From Chitinophaga sp. S165 (GTDB lineage: Bacteria > Bacteroidota > Bacteroidia > Chitinophagales > Chitinophagaceae): a DNA stretch of 64,000 nucleotides. The notes beneath the pieces are model-generated. The model made no database searches and was not told where the DNA came from. It was given only the letters and a program-made list of their open reading frames with translations. The stretch is from NCBI RefSeq assembly GCF_003182155.1, contig NZ_QGTG01000009.1, positions 186,001 to 250,000 of the forward strand. Reading direction: 5' to 3'. A program made the position numbers and the translations under genes. Below are positions 1 to 7,941 of this stretch, piece by piece. Position 1 is the first letter of the stretch, and each line of letters opens with the position of its first letter.

Positions 1-846
1 GTTTCCTGCTTCTTCAAATAAGTCTCTAGCGCCCGGGGCGGAGATGATTCGATGTAGCGTATTATGCATCTCAAATTGCCAGCGAAGCCTATCGGTAACA
101 TCCCGGCCGGCGTAATCATAGGACATGTATCTAATGCCCTCTTTTATAACACAGAACCGTAGCGTTTTTAGATCGAGCACCTTAAGGACCCTTCCTTTTG
201 CATCATTTTTTAGCGTTTTATCGATAAGATATCTCCTGGCTATAATTTTAGGGGATTTACGCACGACTGGAGGAGTAATGGTACCAAATGGCCAGGCAAG
301 CTGCCTTTTGACCAGGTTGTTTTGCCCTGTTGTAGTATAATCAGAATTTACTGCGGTATTTTGTTCGTGTTCCGTTATTTCAATGTCTCCGGCGGCAAAA
401 TTAGCATGCACAACACCTTTCAACTGGAAGGCTGTGGGAATAATTGACCCTTTAACACCCTCGGTAAGCTCACATAATGCCGGCGCAAGGTCGGCTACGC
501 TTACCGCGTCCGGGTATATGACTACAATTTTACCAATCATCTCATGTCCAAAAAAACCAGCAGACAATGCCCTGACAACAGCAGGTGACTTGGCGACATC
601 GAAAGACAAATGTCGATCCACCAAGTAAGGAACTATTCGTCTGATTAGTGACTCTACCTCGGTTACCACAACGGATATATAAAAGACCCAGCCATCCTTA
701 TGCTGCCGCTGATTTACTTTAAGGTACTTCCCATTCTCAACCAATGATACCGGAAACTGCTGTAAAATCTGTCTATATGCAGCAGAGCTATATTCGGATT
801 CTACTGGTAAAGTACTTTCCATGAAAAGGTCATGTTCGGTTTTCAT
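1..846 (-). CDS. Class III lanthionine synthetase (LanKC-like), N-terminal part, cut by window edge
   Basis: I translated this frame directly: an open frame of 282 codons from ATG at 846 runs off the left edge. The first ~190 residues resemble the lyase-like N-terminal domain of class III lanthipeptide synthetases, with a VTEVESLIRRIVPYL stretch, then GHEMIGKIVVIYPD, the block that usually reads GK-I-YP-D in this family. A kinase domain begins near residue 220 (YLIDKTLKNDAKGRVLKVLD) with the ATP-binding lysine in CVIKEG and the following GRDVTDRLRWQFEM block, matching the usual KEARP...GRDA..RLRRE pattern. The C-terminal cyclase is outside the window. LanKC enzymes phosphorylate Ser/Thr, eliminate phosphate and cyclise onto Cys in a precursor peptide. 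The start overlaps the glycosyltransferase stop as ATGA, so it is the last visible gene of the operon. Family assignment is from memory of motifs; the absence of the cyclase here limits certainty. Confidence 0.72.
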   Translation of the reverse strand, partial: MKTEHDLFMESTLPVESEYSSAAYRQILQQFPVSLVENGKYLKVNQRQHKDGWVFYISVVVTEVESLIRRIVPYLVDRHLSFDVAKSPAVVRALSAGFFGHEMIGKIVVIYPDAVSVADLAPALCELTEGVKGSIIPTAFQLKGVVHANFAAGDIEITEHEQNTAVNSDYTTTGQNNLVKRQLAWPFGTITPPVVRKSPKIIARRYLIDKTLKNDAKGRVLKVLDLKTLRFCVIKEGIRYMSYDYAGRDVTDRLRWQFEMHNTLHRIISAPGARDLFEEAGN

Positions 847-2114
847 ACTTCTGATGTTAAATACCTTGGAATGGTGTTTGAGATAGGAGTCAGATGCCGC
901 TTTATAATATTCTTTACGGTTTCCAGTTTCAGGCGGTATTTTATAAAATGGGGAGCGTTGACGTATAGCATTTCAGCGTCCTTTACGGAAAAATTATCCG
1001 GATGCTTGCTTTGCTCGTGCTTAATTAATTGGTACACATCATGGGCTTCCCGAAATCTTCTAAGATGCATGAGGATCAAATAATGATAATACAGCAGCCT
1101 CCATTGGTATAACGACGGTTTTATATCCGCGACACCTGGTCCATGTGGTCGCCGGCCTTGATATTGTATCACTGCAAATGTGCTGCAGATTAAGGCGATG
1201 TGCCATTGCTGCATGTTGATGTAAAATTCAATGATAGTTTCTATAGGCTCTGCAAACCTTTTTTCCGCCTTAAATGCTTTTAACAAGCTCTCTTTTACCA
1301 GTGGCCAAGTCTCATTTAAGTCCATTTGATTAGCGGCTATATGGGAGTACAACCTGCATTGCTCGTACCGTTCCATGCCTTTTAAACCCGCCACGTCTAA
1401 ATAAGATTCGTGAGCGAACAGATGCCATTGCTTTTTGCGAACAGGATCTTTGCAGTTAATAGCGGCAGCATAGTAGCTATCAGCCAGGTAAAGTAGCCAC
1501 CGGTACGTTCTATGTCCCTGAGACGTGTACTCTTTTAGTTTCTCGACGTAGAACAGGTATTTTTTTTCAATATCGGTTTTCCAGCTTGCCCCTTTCATCT
1601 CATAGTTGATGATGATTTGGTTACAGTGGGACACCGAAAGCTGTTCGGATTCACAGCGCATATATTCATGTACAGGTCCTTCCCATTTAAATGGCTTTGA
1701 TAAGGCGAAAAATAGTTGTTTGGAAAACGCCATATCCTCGGATATGCCCGTTACAAAGTACAGGTCGTCACTGATCGCATCTTTATCAAAATCGTCCACA
1801 AATTTCATGACCTCGTCGCAGTCAAACCAAAATCCCCAGGTTTCATTCCTATTCCAGCCCAGGCGACCTACTATCTCTATCAGCTTGTCTAAAGCATAAT
1901 TACGGGAGTTGGCAAAGTCATCAAAAGGTCGCTCGAAAACATAAGTGGGAATGCCATGTGCATCTCCCCAGGTCCTGATGATCGAAATCGTATGATCGTT
2001 TGATCCGGTGTCCACCGCTACGATCAGATCAGTGATCGGTAGTGCTGAATGCAACATTCTTTCGATAATATGACTTTCATTTTTACAAATGAAGTTGAGC
2101 GCCATCCTTTTCAT
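843..2114 (-). CDS. GT2 family glycosyltransferase with C-terminal TPR-like region
   Basis: 423 aa, cytosolic, no signal peptide. The N-terminal ~200 residues are a GT-A fold family 2 domain: ALNFICKNESHIIERML, then VAVDTGSNDHT, and the metal/nucleotide-binding DxD motif as DCD at residues 98-100 inside GFWFDCDEVMKF. The C-terminal half (from ~residue 205) is helical and repeats the same aromatic-rich module found in the two neighbouring TPR-like proteins (LL.AF, YY, Y.W.LLYYH, .HPD). GT2 plus TPR is the architecture of SunS-type peptide S-glycosyltransferases as well as of many other GT2 enzymes, so glycosylation of a peptide is plausible in a lanthionine synthetase operon but not shown. The start overlaps the upstream TPR gene by ATGA and the stop overlaps the LanKC start by ATGA, implying translational coupling. 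Confidence 0.85.
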   Translation of the reverse strand: MKRMALNFICKNESHIIERMLHSALPITDLIVAVDTGSNDHTISIIRTWGDAHGIPTYVFERPFDDFANSRNYALDKLIEIVGRLGWNRNETWGFWFDCDEVMKFVDDFDKDAISDDLYFVTGISEDMAFSKQLFFALSKPFKWEGPVHEYMRCESEQLSVSHCNQIIINYEMKGASWKTDIEKKYLFYVEKLKEYTSQGHRTYRWLLYLADSYYAAAINCKDPVRKKQWHLFAHESYLDVAGLKGMERYEQCRLYSHIAANQMDLNETWPLVKESLLKAFKAEKRFAEPIETIIEFYINMQQWHIALICSTFAVIQYQGRRPHGPGVADIKPSLYQWRLLYYHYLILMHLRRFREAHDVYQLIKHEQSKHPDNFSVKDAEMLYVNAPHFIKYRLKLETVKNIIKRHLTPISNTIPRYLTSEV

Positions 2115-2917
2115 GATATAGTAATTTGAAGTGCTGAAGGGCTGGATTTTCGTTTTGGCGGATCAAAGTGCTGCGCATACGCCTTAATCTTAACAACTTC
2201 TTCTGCAGGCAGCGCATCTGGATACTGGTTAATACAGGCAAGTAATTCTTGATACCAGGTTTGAGCTTCCTTCAATTTCCCGATCGATAGGCAAATGGGT
2301 ACATGATAATAAAGTAGCTCCCACTTATAAAAAGCTTCATTGACAAACCACCTTTGCGTCAATAATGCTTGTGCCCTATAAAACCGGTTGCTGCAAAATG
2401 AGCTGAAAATATATGCTGCTCTTGCATTGTCCTGGCGGTAGTAATGAACAATGATCTCACGCAGGGATTCTGCCCGGTACGGATAGACCTGAAAGGCCTG
2501 CAGTAACAATTCTTCCACGCTGGCCCAGGGGGTGTTTAATCTTTCCAGCAAGACGGCCATTTTCCAGTAAGCCACGTAAAGAGTCTCGTCCTGTCTGCGG
2601 GATTTGTGAATGTATTGCTTGTACTCATTTACAGCCAGGTCAAAGTGATGTTGCTTGCGACTGTCAACCATGCAGGCATTTCCCGCTTGCATGTGCAGAT
2701 AGCCAAGCAAGAAATGGTCAGCATTCGATCGATATTGATTAATCTTTTTTCTGACAGGGATAATTGAATCTATATAGGTTTCATATACTTCATAGGGGCT
2801 TCGGTTTCCTGCACTCAGGTTACCGGCTATCTTATCCAATACAGATTCTACATAATGGGGACCATACTCAATGTTTTGTGCCAGCAGTTTGTAAAGATTG
2901 GCATTCATCTTAAACAT
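2111..2917 (-). CDS. TPR-like helical repeat protein
   Basis: 268 aa, no signal peptide or membrane segment. Entirely helical by composition, rich in Trp, Tyr and Leu. It shares with the protein at 4523-5272 and with the C-terminus of the GT2 protein a module with the order YWKMAVLLERLNTPWASVEELLLQAF, R-E-x3-I-V-H-Y-Y, a IFSSF/FYRAQ segment, W-F-V-N-x2-F-Y-K-W-E-L-L-Y-Y-H, then EA...Y...L...QYPDALP and a closing YAQHFD. This reads as TPR or TPR-like repeats, a protein-binding scaffold. Position between a membrane GT-C-like protein and the GT2 enzyme suggests that it supports the same modification pathway, perhaps binding the substrate peptide or the enzymes. Exact function unknown. Confidence 0.75.
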   Translation of the reverse strand: MFKMNANLYKLLAQNIEYGPHYVESVLDKIAGNLSAGNRSPYEVYETYIDSIIPVRKKINQYRSNADHFLLGYLHMQAGNACMVDSRKQHHFDLAVNEYKQYIHKSRRQDETLYVAYWKMAVLLERLNTPWASVEELLLQAFQVYPYRAESLREIIVHYYRQDNARAAYIFSSFCSNRFYRAQALLTQRWFVNEAFYKWELLYYHVPICLSIGKLKEAQTWYQELLACINQYPDALPAEEVVKIKAYAQHFDPPKRKSSPSALQITIS

Positions 2918-2929
2918 ATCATTGCGTTT

Positions 2930-4522
2930 TTATTGAGTAATTAGATGTTGGGGCAGTGTTGTATTCAATCGATCGGGAATACTGCTCTTTACCTGACTGA
3001 TTTTCTTTATCAATAGCTCTGTGTTAACCAGTCCAAAGCATAGCATTAGCAGCATCGGGAATACCTGGTACCGGATAACGATGATATTTGCCGATATGCT
3101 AAAAACGAAATTGAGCAGTAATAGGAGCGTAACAATATTTGATGACTTGGTCATCGATCCCAACACTCCTTTTATTTTTAGGATCACCAGGGTCGTCATA
3201 TACCAAATATTCAAGGCCAGGAATAGTAATGGGAACGGCAGCAGGATCACTCCCTGTAGGTATTTTGATACGCTTGTTGCCTGGTCGTTTTTTAGCTCGA
3301 ACCAATCCACGGCAAAAGGGTAAATTTGATTTTTGCCCAGGTTGTATAGCGAAAGCACTTCCAGGGGAGGGTAGAAGTAATTCTTCGAATTCATGATGAT
3401 GAAATACCGGATGTACTGTATCGGATACTGCTTAATTAATGTAAGGCCATAGTCTCCATAAAGTGGCGATACGACTCCCCATCCCAGCAGGTACTGATAG
3501 AAATTTGTGGTCTTTACATGCCGGTCCATGTAGATCTTTAATGGGGCCGTGGGTTTTCTGATAAAATAATTGGCGACATAGGCACTCAGGTTCCTTTTTT
3601 CAGGGGGTGTCGTCTTAAAGAAATTGATGGAGATATCATCCAATTCCCGCAGCGCTGGCGTACTCCAGGTGCCAGGTGGTACGCTGACGTATCCCCGCAT
3701 GTATAGTGCATTGTTCGCCCATTGCCAGCCCGAGAGCATAGGAAACTGTGGCGCACCGGTCAATTGCCGGGCTACCGATCTGGAATGGATAATGAATGGT
3801 ACGATGAGCGCAGGTCCGGCCAGCATGCCTACAACCTTCCACAGCATCTTATATCTTGCAAGCGCAAAAACCGACATGGCGATCAAGGGGTAGACCATGG
3901 CATTGAACCGGACGCTAAAGGCGATGAACAACAGGATGGCCTGCAACGGTATGTGGTACCACAGTGGGCGGTTCAGTATAAATATCAGTTGAATGATCCA
4001 AAGGATACTGATGGAAACGAAAAGTGTGTCACTGGATATGTAGTTGGCCAGGTAAAGAAACAAGGGGTTAAAAAACAAGAACAAATACAGCATCTGCCTG
4101 AACCCCGTTCTTAAGGCATAGAAGTAAATAATTGTAAAGTAAAACAGCAGACAACAGCATGCAAAGAACAGGAATTGAAACCACACCAGTGCAGTTGCTG
4201 AGGATGTAACCATGTGGAATATTCGTAGAAACCTGGAATATCCAATCGGCCAGATGTTGATGTCCATATTGGCATACGCTGCAAAAATGTAACTATAGCT
4301 GTCTGAGAAAAAGTCAGGGTATGGATAACATATTTTAAATAACCAAAACTCTATGATCGTGCAGAGCAGGATTGACAGCAAAAAGTGTCGGTTGGCAGTG
4401 TTGAAAAAGACAAATGTTGTAAATGACCGGTAGGTATCTTTACATGCGCCATTTGTTTGCGACCCACCCTGGATCAAATGGCTGAAAAATGAACGATATG
4501 TGGCTGACTTTTTCAAGACCAC
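2930..4522 (-). CDS. Polytopic membrane protein, GT-C glycosyltransferase-like
   Basis: 530 aa starting with GTG at 4522, directly abutting the stop of the upstream TPR-like gene (TAA at 4523-4525); no earlier in-frame ATG fits. After a ~45-residue cytosolic N-terminus there are around ten hydrophobic segments, e.g. HFLLSILLCTIIEFWLF, ALVWFQFLFFACCCLLFYF and MLYLFLFFNPLFLYL, and a C-terminal VTLLLLLNFVFSISANIIV. The first periplasmic loop carries PDFFSDSYSYIFAA, an acidic motif in the position where GT-C (GT39/GT83/GT87-like) enzymes hold their catalytic Asp. These enzymes transfer sugars from polyprenyl-phosphate donors. The assignment is by topology and this one motif only; it could instead be a non-enzymatic membrane partner. 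Neighbouring GT2 and LanKC-like genes point to a glycan or glycopeptide pathway. Confidence 0.6.
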   Translation of the reverse strand: MVLKKSATYRSFFSHLIQGGSQTNGACKDTYRSFTTFVFFNTANRHFLLSILLCTIIEFWLFKICYPYPDFFSDSYSYIFAAYANMDINIWPIGYSRFLRIFHMVTSSATALVWFQFLFFACCCLLFYFTIIYFYALRTGFRQMLYLFLFFNPLFLYLANYISSDTLFVSISILWIIQLIFILNRPLWYHIPLQAILLFIAFSVRFNAMVYPLIAMSVFALARYKMLWKVVGMLAGPALIVPFIIHSRSVARQLTGAPQFPMLSGWQWANNALYMRGYVSVPPGTWSTPALRELDDISINFFKTTPPEKRNLSAYVANYFIRKPTAPLKIYMDRHVKTTNFYQYLLGWGVVSPLYGDYGLTLIKQYPIQYIRYFIIMNSKNYFYPPLEVLSLYNLGKNQIYPFAVDWFELKNDQATSVSKYLQGVILLPFPLLFLALNIWYMTTLVILKIKGVLGSMTKSSNIVTLLLLLNFVFSISANIIVIRYQVFPMLLMLCFGLVNTELLIKKISQVKSSIPDRLNTTLPQHLITQ

Positions 4523-5272
4523 TTAATTTTTGAATTGTTTAAAAAATTGAATTTGATTTTCGGTAAACTCATCCGGGTGTTGCTCTACATATGGCCATAT
4601 TTTCCGGTATGAGTTAGCTGATTCGGCTTTCATCAGCAGTTTTGAACAGATGTTGGCATGGTAATACATTACTTTCCAATTGTAGAAACCCGGGTTTACA
4701 AACCATTGACATTGCCCGGGCAGGGCGCCGTGGAATTTCTTTATCGCAATACTGCTATAAATAAAGCCAAAGGACCATCCTGATGTTGCCCGGTAATGCT
4801 GGATGACATATCGCATGGCCTCTCCACGTCCCTCGTGGTATTTGCTGGCTGATAAAAGCCATTTTTCAACTTCTGCCCATGGCGATCCTAATCTTTCCAT
4901 CACCAGACCCATTTGCCACTGCGCGAAATATCTAATCTCAGGGTCGCATCTTTGATCTTGCAGGAATTTAGAGTAATGATTTGCTGAACGCAGTAAAAGC
5001 TCGTGTGCTGCCAGCTCCTTTTCGCATAGTCGTGCGACTTCCTGACAGTGATAGCCACCCAATAATTCGACGAGGGAGCGTGAATCCATTGTTTGTTCGT
5101 GAGCGTCACACCATAGCTGGATGAATTTCTGAAAATCAGCTTCGGCTAAGAGCTTTTTATTGATGGACAGTGCATCTGCTTCATCTAAGTGCGTAGTGTA
5201 CACCGGCAGTTGCTCAGGTGCAAGCTCACCATAATCATCTTTTAGGAGATCTGCATTGTCTGGTAGTGGCAT
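4523..5272 (-). CDS. TPR-like helical repeat protein, first gene of the LanKC operon
   Basis: 249 aa, soluble. From residue ~120 it aligns by eye with the protein at 2111-2917: YFAQWQMGLVMERLGSPWAE, then E-A-M-R-Y-V-I-Q-H-Y-R, FIYSSIA, QWFVNPGFYNWKVMYYHANI and a closing EQHPDEF plus FFKQF. The N-terminal ~110 residues are different and acidic (PLPDNADLLKDDYGELAPEQ). It is the promoter-proximal gene of a five-gene minus-strand run with gaps of 0-12 bp or ATGA overlaps. The N-terminus is too long and too unlike a leader to be a precursor peptide. Function unknown; probably a protein-interaction scaffold for the modification enzymes downstream. Confidence 0.7.
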   Translation of the reverse strand: MPLPDNADLLKDDYGELAPEQLPVYTTHLDEADALSINKKLLAEADFQKFIQLWCDAHEQTMDSRSLVELLGGYHCQEVARLCEKELAAHELLLRSANHYSKFLQDQRCDPEIRYFAQWQMGLVMERLGSPWAEVEKWLLSASKYHEGRGEAMRYVIQHYRATSGWSFGFIYSSIAIKKFHGALPGQCQWFVNPGFYNWKVMYYHANICSKLLMKAESANSYRKIWPYVEQHPDEFTENQIQFFKQFKN

Positions 5273-5456
5273 AAAATATGGTAAGGTTTGTTATGGATTA
5301 TGATATGTTTCTGTTCGGGATACTTTGCGATTGTATAGGCTGAAAACATGTTGCTATCGGGTACGTATAGTTGATATAAGTGCAATATAGTTTGATAGCT
5401 TTGTCGAAAACAAGTCAAAATTTATAGAAATCGTGCACAGTTTTTTTATGAGACCG

Positions 5457-5816
5457 CTAGGCAGTTTTTCGTACCCGATACTGGGCGGGGGTGATACCCG
5501 TGTGCTTTTTGAAGAATTCCCCAAAGTGACTTTGGGAACTGTAGCCTACCTTGCTAAATATTTCTTTAATTGAATACTCGTCATCTTCCAGCATCGCCAT
5601 GGCCGCCTGCAGTCTTTTTTGTTCGATATATTTGTGAATGGAGACTTTTACTAACTTTTGAAAGGCTGCCTGTAGATTTTTCACTGAAATATTAAATGAA
5701 TAGGAGAGCGATTCCTGGGTGATTGCCTGGTCATAGTTGCTATCTATATAGGCGATCACTTTTTTTCCTGCCTCCATGTCTCTTTTGCTCACGCGTATTG
5801 ATGAGGAACCGGCCAT
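5457..5816 (-). CDS. AraC-type helix-turn-helix protein, DNA-binding domain only
   Basis: 119 aa. Nearly the whole protein is one AraC/XylS DNA-binding domain with two helix-turn-helix units: the first near ITQESLSYSFNISVKNLQAAF, the second near YSIKEIFSKVGYSSQSHFGE ending in the family signature FFKKHTGITPAQYRVR. There is no sensor domain, only a ~20-residue basic N-terminus. Full-length AraC regulators are 250-330 aa, so this is a single-domain form that would need a partner or act constitutively. It lies 185 bp upstream of the LanKC operon on the same strand and ~100 bp downstream of a FecR gene, so it could regulate the operon. Confidence 0.85.
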   Translation of the reverse strand: MAGSSSIRVSKRDMEAGKKVIAYIDSNYDQAITQESLSYSFNISVKNLQAAFQKLVKVSIHKYIEQKRLQAAMAMLEDDEYSIKEIFSKVGYSSQSHFGEFFKKHTGITPAQYRVRKTA

Positions 5817-5916
5817 CGGAAAAGATTTAATGGTTTATTATTTGTATTCAATAAGGATCCAGGCTGCCTATTGCCGTAGACAATGGCACACTTAAGCATA
5901 GAAGCGTATCAGATTA

Positions 5917-7107
5917 TTATTGGAGAATTACAATTTTTTTGCCTTCCTGGCGGTACTGGATGCCTCCTTCTTTGAGTATCAGTAAAACAGTAAAGATGTC
6001 AGCCGTCCTGGGAATTTTGCCAGTAAAGGTCTTTTTGATTCCCGGTGGTATTTCATAAGTAATATCATACCATCTGGCTAGTTCAGGCATGATTGTTTGG
6101 AGGTTTGCTTTTCGAAAGTCAAACAGCTGCTGTTTCCAGGCTGTGACTTGTGAGGTATCTGCTCTCGACACCTTCCATTTGGCGCCTGAAACGGTCAGCG
6201 CCTGCCCGGGGAAAAGCGTGTACTGCTTTTTCTCACCTGTAATCTCCACTTTGCCACGTACCAGTGTAGTACGCATTTGCGTGCCTGTGGTATACGCCTG
6301 AACATTGAATTCTGTGCCGAGTACCTTTACATTAACCGGGCCTACCTCCACGCGGAAAGTGCTGGAAGCAGCCTCTGTTACACTAAAGTATCCTTCCCCG
6401 CTAAACGTTACCCGGCGATCCTGACCCTGAAATAGATCTGGAAACTGTAGTCGGGATAAAGCATTCAACCATACCGTGCTGCCATCAGAAAGCCTAACAC
6501 TAAACTGACCACCCCGCGGCGTGACTAAGGTCAGGAGTCCTATTGAACTTCGTGGCTTATTAAGAGCCGATCCAAATGAAAGCCGGTGGTTTTTATAGTC
6601 TAGGGTGGCGCCTAGCTTTAGAAATGTGTCGTTTTGAGGCGCCGTACTGTCTAATATCAGGATAGTACCATCTGCCAAGGCTAAATATGCATGCTTTAAG
6701 GTATCCGCGTATTTAACTTCCGTACGCCTTCCCTGCTTGGGGACATCATAGGGCTGCTTTTCGGCAAACCAGTACCAAATCACAGAAATCAACGCAACAC
6801 CAATCAGGATCGCTGCATACCGAACCAGGTGTCTATCAATACGTCTATAAACCGGCGAGATAAAAAGGGTGGCGCCTGGATCATGCATACCGTTGTTGAT
6901 TAAATCGACCAATCTGTTATAACTCTTTTCTACAAACTCGCCATCTGGAGGCACCGTGGTTTCCTGAAGTTTCGAGTCCAGGTATTGTAGTACCTGCTCT
7001 TGGTGCTCGGGCTGGTCAAGGGCAACAAGAAACCTGGCCAATTCACGATTGGATATTCGTCCATTTAAATAGCTTTCCAGCAAACGCTGGAACTTGTCAG
7101 TTGTCAT
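5917..7107 (-). CDS. FecR-family anti-sigma factor / transmembrane sensor
   Basis: 396 aa. The N-terminal ~85 residues are the cytosolic sigma-binding part (FQRLLESYLNGRISNRELAR), followed by one membrane span at about residues 92-112 (YAAILIGVALISVIWYWF). The periplasmic FecR domain contains the family landmarks TPRGGQFSVRLSDGSTVWLN, GEGYFSV, VKVLGTEFNVQAY and LVRGKVEI, and the C-terminal DUF4974-type region has ARWYDITYEIP and FTGKIPRTADIFTVL. Such proteins hold an ECF sigma factor until a TonB-dependent receptor signals. The sigma gene is 72 bp upstream on the same strand. No SusC/TonB receptor follows; an AraC-type gene and the LanKC operon do, which is unusual. Confidence 0.92.
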   Translation of the reverse strand: MTTDKFQRLLESYLNGRISNRELARFLVALDQPEHQEQVLQYLDSKLQETTVPPDGEFVEKSYNRLVDLINNGMHDPGATLFISPVYRRIDRHLVRYAAILIGVALISVIWYWFAEKQPYDVPKQGRRTEVKYADTLKHAYLALADGTILILDSTAPQNDTFLKLGATLDYKNHRLSFGSALNKPRSSIGLLTLVTPRGGQFSVRLSDGSTVWLNALSRLQFPDLFQGQDRRVTFSGEGYFSVTEAASSTFRVEVGPVNVKVLGTEFNVQAYTTGTQMRTTLVRGKVEITGEKKQYTLFPGQALTVSGAKWKVSRADTSQVTAWKQQLFDFRKANLQTIMPELARWYDITYEIPPGIKKTFTGKIPRTADIFTVLLILKEGGIQYRQEGKKIVILQ

Positions 7108-7179
7108 GTTATGTTCGCGGCTTCTCTATTAATAAGACACTTTCGTATAAACAAAGGGAGGGTAGGTTACCAAAAAAAA

Positions 7180-7707
7180 TCAAAAAAGCAGGTTGGAGAA
7201 AAATGATCGTACCGAAGATTTTAACGCGGCTATGGCCTTATGCACCAATTCTTTTACGGTCGCCTTGGAGATGTTCATGGACTTTGCGATTTCCTGATAG
7301 GTCATTCCTTTATCTCTGGACAAGCGCCAGGCTTCCTGTTGACGGGGTGGCAGTTGCCCGATCGCTTTTTCCAGTAGAGTGTGCCGTTGCCGGGAGATGG
7401 TCAGTTCCTCCACGTTTTCGCTGGCCTCCTGAAAGCGTTCTTTTAAATACGTTCTGTAGCGTGCCTGTACGGCATTTCTGCGGAATTCATTCAAAACGGC
7501 ATGCTTGGCCATAGTTACCAGGTAGCTTTCGATATTTTCCGGCTCGATGGTTTCCCAGCCCTCCCATAGCCGTAAAAAAACCGATTGTGCAATGTCTTCG
7601 GCCTTTTCACGTTGGCGTAGCAGTGAGTATGCTGTGGCATACACGCGAGGATAGTACTTTATGTATATTTCCTTAAACACGGAATCCAGCGACTGTGACG
7701 GGCGCAA
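7180..7707 (-). CDS. ECF-type RNA polymerase sigma-70 factor
   Basis: 175 aa. Region 2 is seen in YYPRVYATAYSLLRQREKAE followed by DIAQSVFLRLWEGWETIEPE; region 4 in LPPRQQEAWRLSRDKGMTYQ, EIAKSMNISKATVKELVHKA. The length is normal for Bacteroidota ECF sigmas paired with FecR. No ATG is available at the N-terminus: an in-frame TAG lies upstream, so the start is TTG at 7707 or GTG at 7680. It heads a sigma-FecR pair with the gene at 5917-7107 and would direct transcription of an unknown target, as no outer-membrane receptor gene is adjacent. Confidence 0.9.
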   Translation of the reverse strand: MRPSQSLDSVFKEIYIKYYPRVYATAYSLLRQREKAEDIAQSVFLRLWEGWETIEPENIESYLVTMAKHAVLNEFRRNAVQARYRTYLKERFQEASENVEELTISRQRHTLLEKAIGQLPPRQQEAWRLSRDKGMTYQEIAKSMNISKATVKELVHKAIAALKSSVRSFFSNLLF

Positions 7708-7905
7708 GGTGGCACGATTGGTTGTATACTAATTTACAAAGAAATGATTTTACTGACCGGCAGCGCGCCTAATTTTAATGCCTCGCTAATATTAGCATTG
7801 ATTTTTATGTTTTAAAGGTGTGCTACCTTGATAGTATACACGTTCTGGTGTAACCTGATACTGCAGTTGTAGGTCTTGGGGTGTATTGACTGGCCGGGGG
7901 ATATG

Positions 7906-7934
7906 AAAAAGGGGCTGCATCGTGTCAGCCCCTT
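7906..7934 (-). terminator. Rho-independent terminator of the GH2 gene
   Basis: Read on the minus strand, GGGGCTG, a short loop, then CAGCCCC followed by TTTTT, starting 8 bp past the GH2 stop. It also separates the GH2 gene from the sigma-FecR pair. Confidence 0.85.
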
Positions 7935-7941
7935 AAGTGAG

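Noticed and set aside
125..628. Plus-strand short open frames opposite the LanKC-like gene
   Set aside because: They are antisense to a continuous 282-codon frame with family motifs.
5273..5456. Possible precursor peptide starting near 5350 (minus strand, FSAYTIAKYPEQKHIIIHN)
   Set aside because: It runs into the next gene out of frame, lacks a leader and Ser/Thr/Cys core, and overlaps the TPR-like start.
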